The notes beneath the pieces are model-generated. The model saw only the letters and a program-made list of their open reading frames with translations, ran no database searches and had not been told where the DNA came from. A DNA stretch of 13,312 nucleotides from JBBRSC01 sp038245795 (GTDB lineage: Bacteria > Actinomycetota > Acidimicrobiia > Acidimicrobiales > Microtrichaceae), in contig JBBRSC010000074.1 in NCBI GenBank assembly GCA_038245795.1, forward strand, positions 1-13,312, written 5' to 3'. Shown here piece by piece: positions 1 through 6,772 of this stretch. The position numbers were made by a program, and so were the translations under genes. Position 1 is the stretch's first letter. Every line of letters begins with the position of its first letter.

Positions 1-197
1 ACCGCACGTTTCGTGGCGAGCTCCTGGGCATAGTTCTCGCCGATATCGACAAGACCAGCCTCGATGGCCGCCGCGATCACCCCGACGGGGTGCTTCTTGG
101 TGACGGCGATCACCGTGACCTCCTTGCCACCGGCGACCCGGATGCGTTCGACGACCGACGCATACCGCTCAGCAATCTCGACAGCATCCGGCGTCAT
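1..197 (-). CDS. yggS: YggS/PLPBP family pyridoxal phosphate-binding protein, N-terminal part
   Basis: Only the first 65 codons are in the window; the gene runs off the low-coordinate edge. The family binds pyridoxal 5'-phosphate without known enzyme activity and is linked to vitamin B6 and amino-acid homeostasis. The visible part has the family's start: an N-terminal helix, then the beta strand VTVIAVTKKHP (residues 27-37), where K34 matches the PLP-binding lysine of the usual AVSK motif. GENYAQE follows at 53-59 and matches the conserved FGENxxQE. The ATG at 197 overlaps the pgeF stop as ATGA, so translation is probably coupled. The order ftsZ-pgeF-yggS is typical of Gram-positive bacteria, where sepF usually comes next. 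The family assignment is firm; the rest of the gene cannot be checked. Confidence 0.93.
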   Translation of the reverse strand, partial: MTPDAVEIAERYASVVERIRVAGGKEVTVIAVTKKHPVGVIAAAIEAGLVDIGENYAQELATKRA

Positions 198-952
198 GGC
201 ACGAGTCCATCAAGCGTGGCTGCGTCGCCCAGCGTGGCTGCGTCGTCCAGCGTGGCTGCGTCGCCGATCCAGATCACGCTGGTCTGACGGCCAGAATCCT
301 GTCGCGCACGCCACGAAAAGAACATCGGCGCACCCTTGTCGACCGCCGTGGCAGTGCAACGACCGTCCACAATGATCCGGGCCGGGTCGATGCCCGCCTC
401 GGACACCGCGGCCCTGGTCGCCGCGCCAAGATCCAAGGCCGGCGTACCGACGGCGGTGGCAGACGCGACATCGGGTCCGAACCGGAGCGCCAACCGGGTC
501 AGGTCGGCAGCGGAGAACTCATAGGCCGCTGGGCTGATGTGGGGGCCGACCACCACCGCGATGCGTCGTCGATCCGCACCGAGGGCCACCATTGCCTCGA
601 CGGTCGCCGACACCACCCCCTCATCCAGGCCACGCCATCCGCCGTGGGCGGCCCCGATCACCCCTGCCTGGCCATCCTGGAACAGGATGGGAACGCAGTC
701 GGCCGTCTGGATGGCCAACGTTGCGCCTGGCGACGCAGTGACCGACGCATCGGCAACGGCGCCTGCGTGATCACCTGGTCGATCGACGAGAACCACCTCT
801 CGGCCGTGCTCCTGGCGGAGCCATGTCCACGATCCGGGAGCGATCGCGCAACGACGTTGCTGGAGTTCACCGAGGTCGCCGTCGATGTCGAAGTCGCCAT
901 CGGCGCGGGCCGTGAATGCCCAGTGGATCGCCCGCCCGTCGGCGGAATCCAT
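194..952 (-). CDS. pgeF: PgeF/YfiH-type polyphenol oxidase (LACC1 family), peptidoglycan editing factor
   Basis: The 252-residue length is normal for the family. Members are cytoplasmic; E. coli YfiH limits wrong amino acids in wall precursors, and relatives have purine nucleoside phosphorylase or laccase-like activity. The three metal/active-site residues are visible: H49 in WLRQEHG, C86 in TADCVPILF and H103 in AHGGWRGL. GPHISPAAYEF (136-146) and FFSWRARQDSGR (211-222) match the later conserved blocks, although the usual cysteines near GPxI are replaced by His and Ala. The ATG at 952 lies 8 bp after the ftsZ stop and has no strong Shine-Dalgarno, so expression probably depends on ftsZ transcription. 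The last 20 or so residues carry a GDAATL/DDAATL/GDAATL repeat beyond the conserved fold. The stop overlaps the yggS start by 4 bp. Confidence 0.93.
   Translation of the reverse strand: MDSADGRAIHWAFTARADGDFDIDGDLGELQQRRCAIAPGSWTWLRQEHGREVVLVDRPGDHAGAVADASVTASPGATLAIQTADCVPILFQDGQAGVIGAAHGGWRGLDEGVVSATVEAMVALGADRRRIAVVVGPHISPAAYEFSAADLTRLALRFGPDVASATAVGTPALDLGAATRAAVSEAGIDPARIIVDGRCTATAVDKGAPMFFSWRARQDSGRQTSVIWIGDAATLDDAATLGDAATLDGLVP
213..266. repeat. Three tandem 18-bp repeats in the 3' end of pgeF
   Basis: Three adjacent 18-bp units start at 213, 231 and 249, each beginning AGCGTGGCTGCGTCG on the plus strand and differing only in the last bases. On the coding strand they encode three six-residue units (GDAATL, DDAATL, GDAATL) at the PgeF C-terminus. 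The unit is a multiple of three, so copy-number change would keep the reading frame. Confidence 0.95.
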
Positions 953-960
953 CGTCGGGG

Positions 961-2055
961 TTACTTCAGGAACGAGGGAACGTCGAAGTCGTCGTCATCG
1001 CCATCAACATCGTCACTCGAGGCGAAGACATCAGCGACTGGTTCGGACCGGAAACGGCTTCCCGCACGGTCTGGTTCGTCAGTCTTGGTCGGCTTACGCC
1101 CATCGTCCCACCGCTCGAAACCAGCGGCGATGACCGTGACCCGGATGTCATCGCCCATTTCGTCGTCGATCACGGTGCCGAAGATGATGTTCGCCTCGGC
1201 GTGGGCGACTTCGTGGATCACCATGGCCGCCTCGTTGACCTCGAACAACGACAAGTCGGACCCGCCGCAAATGTTCAGGAGGATGCCCCGCGCGCCGTCG
1301 ATCGCCGATTCGAGGAGCGGCGAGCTGATGGCGGCGCGGGCTGCGGTCACGGCTCGCCCCTCGCCCGAGGCATACCCGACACCCAGGAGGGCTGACCCGG
1401 CGTCCGCCATGATCATCTTCACGTCGGCAAAGTCGGTGTTGATCAGGCCCGGCGTAGTGATGAGGTCGGTGATGCCCTGCACGCCTTGCAGGAGGACCTC
1501 GTCAGCCATCTTGAAGGCTGCCAGCATTGATGTCTTGTCATTGGCAACGGAGAGCAGGCGATCGTTGGGAATGACGATCTGGGTGTCGACATTCTCCTTG
1601 AGCTTGGTGATGCCGTTCTCGGCCTGCACCGAACGGCGGCGACCTTCGAACTGGAACGGACGCGTCACGACACCAATTGTCAGCGCACCCATATTCTTGG
1701 CGACTTGGGCGACGATGGGGGCGCCACCGGTGCCGGTGCCGCCACCTTCGCCCGCAGTGATGAAGACCATGTCTGCCCCTCGCAGGACCTCCTCGATCTC
1801 CGCCTTGTGATCCTCGGCGGCCTGCCGGCCGATCTCCGGATCTGATCCCGCACCGAGGCCCCGCGTGACCTCACGGCCGATGTCGAGCTTCACGTCGGCA
1901 TCGCTCATCAGCAGCGCCTGGGCGTCGGTGTTGATCGCGATGAACTCCACGCCCTTCAGGCCAGCGTCGATCATGCGGTTGATGGCGTTGCATCCGCCAC
2001 CGCCGATGCCAACGACCTTGATGACCGCCAGGTAGTTCTGGGGATTATGCGCCAT
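961..2055 (-). CDS. ftsZ: Cell division protein FtsZ (tubulin-like GTPase)
   Basis: FtsZ polymerises into the Z-ring that recruits the divisome at midcell. The 364 residues include every expected element: GIGGGGCNA (16-24) at the start of the nucleotide-binding domain, the tubulin signature GGGTGTG (104-110), TRPFQFEGRRR (131-141), and the T7 synergy loop NTDFAD (206-211), whose D208 and D211 match the catalytic aspartates. A short variable linker (about 315-350) ends in an acidic run and DVPSFLK, the tail peptide that binds partners such as SepF and FtsW in actinobacteria. The ATG at 2055 is chosen because it gives the family's normal N-terminus and has GGAGG 11 nt upstream (2067-2071). The gene follows a 179-bp spacer with its own likely promoter, unlike the overlapped genes before it. 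The stop is TAA. Confidence 0.99.
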   Translation of the reverse strand: MAHNPQNYLAVIKVVGIGGGGCNAINRMIDAGLKGVEFIAINTDAQALLMSDADVKLDIGREVTRGLGAGSDPEIGRQAAEDHKAEIEEVLRGADMVFITAGEGGGTGTGGAPIVAQVAKNMGALTIGVVTRPFQFEGRRRSVQAENGITKLKENVDTQIVIPNDRLLSVANDKTSMLAAFKMADEVLLQGVQGITDLITTPGLINTDFADVKMIMADAGSALLGVGYASGEGRAVTAARAAISSPLLESAIDGARGILLNICGGSDLSLFEVNEAAMVIHEVAHAEANIIFGTVIDDEMGDDIRVTVIAAGFERWDDGRKPTKTDEPDRAGSRFRSEPVADVFASSDDVDGDDDDFDVPSFLK

Positions 2056-2164
2056 CGTGGTGTCTGCCTCCGTGTGTCAGGGACTGTGCGTTTGTGGGTT
2101 CCCACTGAGTGGTAGTGGGTTCCCCACGCTGAGTGAGTTCCCTGCAGCTCAACTGGAGCCTCAT
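2045..2164 (-). CDS. Possible 39-residue leader ORF overlapping the ftsZ start (doubtful)
   Basis: The frame runs from ATG (2164-2162) to TAA (2047-2045), ending 11 bp inside ftsZ in another frame. GGAGG (2175-2179) lies 10 nt upstream of the ATG, a usable though long spacing. The peptide begins MRLQLSCREL and contains two EPT units that only reflect the palindromic repeats. It resembles no family I recognise. The ATG overlaps the proposed -10 element, so the ORF could be translated only from transcripts entering from ftsQ. It may be a chance ORF, or a translational relay into ftsZ on read-through transcripts. Confidence 0.15.
   Translation of the reverse strand: MRLQLSCRELTQRGEPTTTQWEPTNAQSLTHGGRHHDGA
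2067..2071 (-). promoter_or_regulatory. Ribosome binding site of ftsZ
   Basis: The coding strand reads GGAGG, 11 nt before the ftsZ ATG. It is one of the few clear Shine-Dalgarno sequences in the window, which fits ftsZ being initiated independently while most neighbours rely on stop/start overlaps. Confidence 0.75.
2094..2127. repeat. Two tandem GTGGG/CCCAC palindromes in the ftsZ leader
   Basis: GTGGG-TT-CCCAC occupies 2094-2105 and GTGGG-TTC-CCCAC occupies 2115-2127; each is followed by a TGAGTG sequence. Centres are about 21-22 bp apart, roughly two helical turns, so both would face the same side of the DNA. They lie between the proposed ftsZ promoter and the ribosome binding site. As RNA they could form small five-base-pair hairpins, but there is no U-tract, so they are not an intrinsic terminator. 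A protein operator or an RNA structure are both possible. Confidence 0.75.
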
Positions 2165-2192
2165 AGTAGGTGAACCTCCACCTTACGGTCGA
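2163..2192 (-). promoter_or_regulatory. Predicted ftsZ promoter
   Basis: On the coding strand a TACTAT hexamer (2168-2163) fits the -10 consensus TAnnnT. TCGACC (2192-2187), 18 bp upstream, is a fair match to a -35 TTGACA. Transcription would start near 2156, giving a leader of about 100 nt. The position, in the only sizeable spacer of the cluster, fits the common arrangement in which ftsZ has extra promoters just upstream. No experimental support is available here. Confidence 0.5.
2168..2183. repeat. Inverted repeat in the ftsZ promoter spacer
   Basis: The plus strand reads AGGTG-AACCTC-CACCT: five-bp arms around a six-base centre, extendable to seven pairs with one bulged base (2166-2186). 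It sits between the proposed -35 and -10 elements and touches the -10, where a bound protein could block RNA polymerase. The regulator, if any, is unknown. Confidence 0.55.
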
Positions 2193-2234
2193 TCTCGGTC
2201 CACCTCGGGTTCATCGACACATTCGTCGACACCC

Positions 2235-3239
2235 TCATCGACACCGCCCACCGCGCACGAGACGGGGATTGGCGGGGACCCGGAGATCCAATCGTTTGAG
2301 ACCATCGAGTGCGACCGATCCTCCGAGCATTGTCTCGGCGGCCACGAACTTGGCCTCGGCGTCGTCGGGGGTCCCCAGCAGGATCTCGGCGCACTTTCCG
2401 AAGGACACGGTGACCTCGCCGCGGTCCGACACCGTGGCATCGGTCAGCTTCGATCGCAACGACGCGGGCATCGCCGCGACGAATGCCACGGCATCAGCCA
2501 ACGCTCCAGGGAGGATCTGGCCGACAACCATTGCGGTGTCGGCCGGCACGTTGATCGGCACCAGTGCGGGCCCTTCCGCAGCTCTCGGCGCTGTTGTAGC
2601 TGTTGCGTCGGCGATCGGCCCGGTCTCGATCACAACAGACCCGTCTGCGACGATCCCCGCGTTCACGCCGGCAAGGACACGCGCGATCGGTGTCCGCTCG
2701 ACGATGGTGATCTCGATCGTCTGGGGCCAGCGGCGGACCACCCGCGCCCGAGCCACCCAGGGCAGCGCACGGATCTGATCCTCCACGGTTCGTCCGTCGA
2801 TTCCGACGAGCGGATCACCCTTGGCCAACGCACTGGCGGCGATCACTTGGTCGGTGGTCACGCGGGAGTTACCTCGAACATCAAACCGACTGATCGAGAA
2901 CAACGGGCTGCGCGACACTCCGACGGCCGCGGCGACGAGCAGCAGAACGATGGCGAAGGTCACGAGGATCCGACGACGACGCCGACGGAGACGCCGACGA
3001 ACATCGCTGCGTCGCACCACGAAGCGGGCGTCGATGCGCGGCGGCGCCGGATCGATGCTGTCGACGACGCGATGATCGAGCGATCGCAGGTCGATCTCAC
3101 GGTCGATCTCACGGTCGATCTCACGGTCACCGGAACCGATGCCCACTGCTGGCTCGATGTCGCAGCGGAGATCGATCACCTCGAGTTCCATGGTCGGCTG
3201 CTCACCGACGTCGGGTGGCAACGAGCCCATACGGCTCAT
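2235..3239 (-). CDS. ftsQ: Cell division protein FtsQ/DivIB (POTRA domain)
   Basis: FtsQ is a bitopic membrane protein that scaffolds the divisome by binding FtsB and FtsL and helps control FtsWI. The 334 residues show a long cytoplasmic N-terminus (1-90) with an acidic/basic repeat (DREI units, 38-50), a strongly basic cluster RRRLRRRRRR (81-90), one membrane segment (about 91-109), a POTRA domain from FSISRFDVRGNS to IVERTPIARV (about 114-187), and a beta domain ending LDLRVPANPRL (317-327). The charge pattern predicts cytoplasm-in, periplasm-out. The ATG at 3239 overlaps the murB stop as ATGA and has an AAGGG-like site upstream; internal Met4 and Met17 are possible but less well coupled starts. 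Sequence identity in this family is low, but POTRA, tail and gene position agree. Confidence 0.94.
   Translation of the reverse strand: MSRMGSLPPDVGEQPTMELEVIDLRCDIEPAVGIGSGDREIDREIDREIDLRSLDHRVVDSIDPAPPRIDARFVVRRSDVRRRLRRRRRRILVTFAIVLLLVAAAVGVSRSPLFSISRFDVRGNSRVTTDQVIAASALAKGDPLVGIDGRTVEDQIRALPWVARARVVRRWPQTIEITIVERTPIARVLAGVNAGIVADGSVVIETGPIADATATTAPRAAEGPALVPINVPADTAMVVGQILPGALADAVAFVAAMPASLRSKLTDATVSDRGEVTVSFGKCAEILLGTPDDAEAKFVAAETMLGGSVALDGLKRLDLRVPANPRLVRGGRCR
3089..3124. repeat. Three tandem 12-bp repeats in ftsQ
   Basis: GGTCGATCTCAC occurs three times in a row at 3089, 3101 and 3113, followed by a partial fourth copy. On the coding strand it encodes DREI units in the cytoplasmic tail of FtsQ. 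The unit is in frame, so gain or loss of copies would change only tail length. Confidence 0.95.
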
Positions 3240-4240
3240 GTCGGAAGCCCTTCGAGACGCGCGCCAGCGGCCAGGGCGCCGAGCGGACTGAGTTGCGAGG
3301 CGTCGAACCCGGCGAGGCGGGTCTCGGCGCGGAGCCGGATGCCATGGTGATGCCAGACACGGTCGACCACGTCCACCATCAGATCGAACACGTCATGGGC
3401 GCTTCCACCGGGATCGCACATGATGAAGTTTGCATGCTTGTCCGACACCGCAGCCGAACCGCGACGAAGCCCTTTGCACCCGGCCGAGTCAATCAGGCGA
3501 CCGGCGCTGTCGCCGTCGGGGTTCGTGAAGACCGAACCGGCATTGGCGCCGCCGGGTTGATGTTCGCGTCGCCACGAAACGATGTACCGGAGCGTCTGCT
3601 CGCCGAGCGGAACAGAACCATGTTGGAGCTGCATCGACACCTCGGCGATCACGACACCGGGTGGGACATCGCTGTGGCGATATCGGAGGTGGAGATCCTC
3701 GGCTGCCACCAACGAAGTCTGGCCGTTGCGGAGGTCAACGACGCGGATGTCAACCAGTGTCGCCGCCATGTCGGAACCGTGGCCCCCCGCATTCATGGTG
3801 ACCGCTCCGCCCATGGATCCGGGCACCCCAACCGCCCATTCGAAGCCCGTCAATCCTGCGGCCACGCTCTGGCGGGCCACCACCGGCAACGACGCCGCTC
3901 CCCCGGTTCGAACGTCTCCGGTGTCGGTATCGATCGTGACCTCGGACAACGCTCCCGACAACACCAGCGTCAGCCCGGGCCATCCTGCATCCGCCACCAA
4001 CAGGTTCGATCCGCGTCCGATCATCAACACGTCGAGCGTCTGTCCGGCCGCGAGTTCAGCCGCCACTGTGGCGGCAACTGTCTCCAGCCCGGCGATGGTC
4101 GATACCTCTGCGAACACCGCCGTGGGACCCCCGACCCGATAGGTCGACCAGGACGCCAGCGACACGTCGCATTCGCATCGAACCCCAGCGGCGGCCGAGA
4201 GCGCCTCGACGACGCCGTCGAGCGCGTTGTGCTCAGCCAT
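3236..4240 (-). CDS. murB: UDP-N-acetylenolpyruvoylglucosamine reductase MurB
   Basis: MurB is a cytoplasmic flavoenzyme that uses NADPH to reduce UDP-GlcNAc-enolpyruvate to UDP-MurNAc. In its 334 residues the FAD-binding part shows STYRVGGP (32-39), IGRGSNLLV (74-82) and GVPGSMGGAVTMNAG (138-152). The substrate part shows LRYRHS (185-190, R188), the proton-donor serine S236 in NAGSVFTNP (233-241), and GRLIDSAGCKGLRRGSAAVSDKHANF (247-272, cited in part: GCKGLRRG). The late glutamate E306 matches the catalytic Glu near the C-terminus. The ATG at 4240 overlaps the murC stop by 8 bp and the stop overlaps ftsQ by 4 bp. Position after murC and before ftsQ is usual in Gram-positive dcw clusters. 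Confidence 0.98.
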   Translation of the reverse strand: MAEHNALDGVVEALSAAAGVRCECDVSLASWSTYRVGGPTAVFAEVSTIAGLETVAATVAAELAAGQTLDVLMIGRGSNLLVADAGWPGLTLVLSGALSEVTIDTDTGDVRTGGAASLPVVARQSVAAGLTGFEWAVGVPGSMGGAVTMNAGGHGSDMAATLVDIRVVDLRNGQTSLVAAEDLHLRYRHSDVPPGVVIAEVSMQLQHGSVPLGEQTLRYIVSWRREHQPGGANAGSVFTNPDGDSAGRLIDSAGCKGLRRGSAAVSDKHANFIMCDPGGSAHDVFDLMVDVVDRVWHHHGIRLRAETRLAGFDASQLSPLGALAAGARLEGLPT

Positions 4241-5648
4241 CAGACATCTCGGAACGCCGCGCCATGAGCTCTGGTGGGATCAGCGTGAGGTCACCGGCAC
4301 CGAGCGTCAGACAGAGGTCTCCCGGGCGGAGGACGCGCGAGATGATGTCGATCAACGAGTCCTGCTCGCCCGCCAGGATCACCTCGGCGGGTGGTCGGCC
4401 GCTGCGCACCGCGTCGACGATCAATTGCGACGTCACTCCAGGGCGCGGTCGCTCACCTGACGGGTAGATCCCGGCGATGATCAGCACGTCAGCCCCCGCG
4501 AAGCAGTCGCCGAACGTGCGCCACAATGCTTCGGTACGGCTGAAGCGGTGCGGCTGGAACACGCACACGATGCGATCGTGATGTCCTGCCGACGCCGTAC
4601 GGAGGGCCGCTTCGATCTCGCCGGGAAGGTGCGCATAGTCGTCGATGAACGTCACTCCTCCAGCGATGCCTCGAGGCTCGTAGCGTCGAGCGACCCCTTG
4701 ATAGCCAGCGATTCCGGTGACGACATCGTCGGGATGCCCACCGAGGAGCAGCGCCATGGTGGCCGCTGCTGACGCGTTCAGCGCGTTGTGGACACCCGGA
4801 ACGGGCATGTCGAGCGACAGATGTCCGAGGTCGCTCAACAGCTGCCACGAGATCCCGTGGCGACCATCTCGAAGATCGACCAGTCGAACATCGGCCGTGG
4901 CGGACAGGCCGTAGGTCGTGGCGATCGGATCGTGGCGTCGGGCGAGTGCTTCGGCGTGGGGATCGTCAGCGCAGATCACGACCGGGCCGGTGGCACCCGA
5001 GACGAACTGGCCGAAGAGCTCGACGAGTGCCTCGAAACTCCCGTGGTGCTCGATGTGATCAGGTTCCACGTTGGTCACAATCACACCGTGGCGAGCCAGC
5101 TCGACAAAGGTGCCATCGCTCTCGTCGGCCTCGACCACGAAGAGATCGCCATCGCTCCAACGAGCCCCTGTTCCCAGTTGGGAAACGGTTCCGCCGATCA
5201 CGAACGACGGGTCCATCCCGCACGACTCCAGCACCAATGCCAGGATCGACGACGTGGTGGTCTTGCCATGTGTCCCGCCCACGGCAATGGTCCGGCGCAC
5301 TTCGCAGATGGCGGCCAACATCTCGGCACGGCGGAGGACCGGCACCCCGGCGGTCCGGGCGGCGATCACATCGGGGTCATCGGCGGGCACGGCGGTGGAC
5401 GTTGTGACCACGTCGGCGCCGGCCGCCCGTCGGGGATCGTGACCGATGGTGACAAGCACACCGAGTGCGGCAAGTCGAGCCGTCATGGCACCGGCGGAGC
5501 GATCGCTCCCGCTGACCACGTGCCCCATGCCGACGAGCACCTCAGCGATGGCGCCCATCCCCGCTCCACCCGCACCGACCACGTGGATGCGTTGACCCGC
5601 ACTCCGCAGATCGAGACCGTTCGCTCCGCCAGATGTGCCGGGACTCAT
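4233..5648 (-). CDS. murC: UDP-N-acetylmuramate--L-alanine ligase MurC
   Basis: MurC adds L-alanine to UDP-MurNAc using ATP, the first peptide-stem step. The 471 residues contain the Rossmann motif VVGAGGAGM (23-31), the P-loop GGTHGKTTT (124-132), EADESDG (173-179), NVEPDHIEHHG (193-203), VHNALN (286-291, with the paired ATP-contacting asparagines), RRYEPRG (321-327), DDYAHLP (336-342), QPHRFSR (365-371) and GAGD (450-453). This is the full three-domain Mur ligase layout at normal length. In DDYAHLP the second residue of the usual HH pair is leucine (L341); the catalytic aspartates are kept. The ATG at 5648 overlaps the murG stop as ATGA and a GAGG lies 10 nt upstream. murB starts 8 bp inside its end. 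Confidence 0.98.
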   Translation of the reverse strand: MSPGTSGGANGLDLRSAGQRIHVVGAGGAGMGAIAEVLVGMGHVVSGSDRSAGAMTARLAALGVLVTIGHDPRRAAGADVVTTSTAVPADDPDVIAARTAGVPVLRRAEMLAAICEVRRTIAVGGTHGKTTTSSILALVLESCGMDPSFVIGGTVSQLGTGARWSDGDLFVVEADESDGTFVELARHGVIVTNVEPDHIEHHGSFEALVELFGQFVSGATGPVVICADDPHAEALARRHDPIATTYGLSATADVRLVDLRDGRHGISWQLLSDLGHLSLDMPVPGVHNALNASAAATMALLLGGHPDDVVTGIAGYQGVARRYEPRGIAGGVTFIDDYAHLPGEIEAALRTASAGHHDRIVCVFQPHRFSRTEALWRTFGDCFAGADVLIIAGIYPSGERPRPGVTSQLIVDAVRSGRPPAEVILAGEQDSLIDIISRVLRPGDLCLTLGAGDLTLIPPELMARRSEMSDG

Positions 5649-6772
5649 CGGGCGGTCGCCTCGACAAGTTGGGCAACAGCGCGGGCGGCGTCGGGGCGAG
5701 CCAGGCGGCGCGCCGCCGCGGACATGGCGAGCAGCGTTGTCGGGTCTGCCAGCAGCGACGACAACTCGTCGGCCAATCGCGACGCGTCACAGTCGGCATC
5801 GCTGACGATCACCGCGGCGCCCGCCGACACCAGGTCCGCCGCGTTGTGTCGCTGATGATCGCGAGGGGCAATCGGCAAGGGCACGAGAATCGCCGGAAGT
5901 CCCGCAATCGCCAACTCGGCGACCGTCGAACCACCCGCTCGACAGATCGCCAGGTCGGCGGCAGCCAACACCAGTTCCATGTGGGAGTCGTAGTCCAGAC
6001 GCCGATAGTCGAGCCCACCGGTCCGCTCGGCACCCACCGCGATGTTGGGGGCTTCGAAGGTCTCTGCCTCGCGACGACCGATCACGTGATGGATCACCAG
6101 ATTGTCGCGATCGCTCCACCGCTCAACGAGATCGCGGATCGCGGTGTTGATCCGCCGGGAGCCGAGCGAACCCGAGAACACTGCGATCAGGACGCGGTCC
6201 CCGATCCCGAGTTGTTGGCGTGCGTCGGCCCGCCAGCGCTGCGGATCGTCGGCCAGACGACGGATCTCCTCTCGCGCCGGATTGCCGCAGAGCGTCGGCC
6301 GCGGGAGATCTGTGTCGGCAAATGCGACAGCAGAGGCGCGTGCGAACCTTCCGATCAGGCGGTTCGCGGCACCAGCCCGCGCGTTCTGATCGGTGACGAC
6401 AATGGGAACTCGCCAGAACACCGCCGCCACAGCGGCCGGCACGCTGGCGTAACCACCGAGCGTCATCACGACCGCAGGTCGCAGGCGGCGGATCTCGCGG
6501 AACGCCATCAACACCCCGCGCAGAATCTCGGCAATCGACCGGAGCGCCGCAAGCGACAGCGATCGTGGAACCCCTCGACCCGGCAAGAGGATCACCTCGA
6601 AGCCAGCGTCCGGGACGAGCGTTGCTTCCTGACCGCGACTCGACCCCACGAACACAATCTCCGATGCGTCACGCCCGCCCTCGACCAACGCCGCCGCGAC
6701 CGCCAGACCGGGCAGCACGTGGCCCGCCGTCCCGCCACCGGCGATCACCACACCGCCTGCGGTATGCGTCAT
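5645..6772 (-). CDS. murG: Lipid II synthase MurG (GlcNAc transferase)
   Basis: MurG is a peripheral membrane glycosyltransferase (GT28, GT-B fold) that moves GlcNAc from UDP-GlcNAc to lipid I, giving lipid II. The 375 residues show the first glycine-rich loop AGGGTAGHVLPGLA (11-24), LGGYASVP (105-112), DQNARAGAANRL (128-139), the C-terminal domain opening VFSGSLGSRRIN (198-209), and the UDP-GlcNAc site CRAGGSTVAELA (277-288), where E286 fits the nucleotide-binding glutamate. PLPIAPRDHQRHNA (298-311) completes it. The ATG at 6772 has no clear Shine-Dalgarno but overlaps the ftsW stop as ATGA, which suggests coupled translation. Placement after ftsW puts the lipid II maker next to its polymerase. 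Confidence 0.98.
   Translation of the reverse strand: MTHTAGGVVIAGGGTAGHVLPGLAVAAALVEGGRDASEIVFVGSSRGQEATLVPDAGFEVILLPGRGVPRSLSLAALRSIAEILRGVLMAFREIRRLRPAVVMTLGGYASVPAAVAAVFWRVPIVVTDQNARAGAANRLIGRFARASAVAFADTDLPRPTLCGNPAREEIRRLADDPQRWRADARQQLGIGDRVLIAVFSGSLGSRRINTAIRDLVERWSDRDNLVIHHVIGRREAETFEAPNIAVGAERTGGLDYRRLDYDSHMELVLAAADLAICRAGGSTVAELAIAGLPAILVPLPIAPRDHQRHNAADLVSAGAAVIVSDADCDASRLADELSSLLADPTTLLAMSAAARRLARPDAARAVAQLVEATAR

Noticed and set aside
213..266. CRISPR-like array
   Set aside because: The 18-bp units are directly adjacent with no spacers and are in frame within pgeF.
539..1810. Plus-strand open frame of 423 codons
   Set aside because: It lies antisense to pgeF and ftsZ, has low-complexity Arg/Ser/Pro content and no recognisable domain. 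Long antisense frames are expected in high-G+C DNA.
2094..2127. Intrinsic terminator between ftsQ and ftsZ
   Set aside because: The stems are only five base pairs and no run of T follows on the coding strand, so termination is unlikely.
2133..3350. Plus-strand open frame of 405 codons
   Set aside because: It is antisense to ftsQ and the end of murB, with repetitive His/Arg/Asp content and no family features; a composition artefact.
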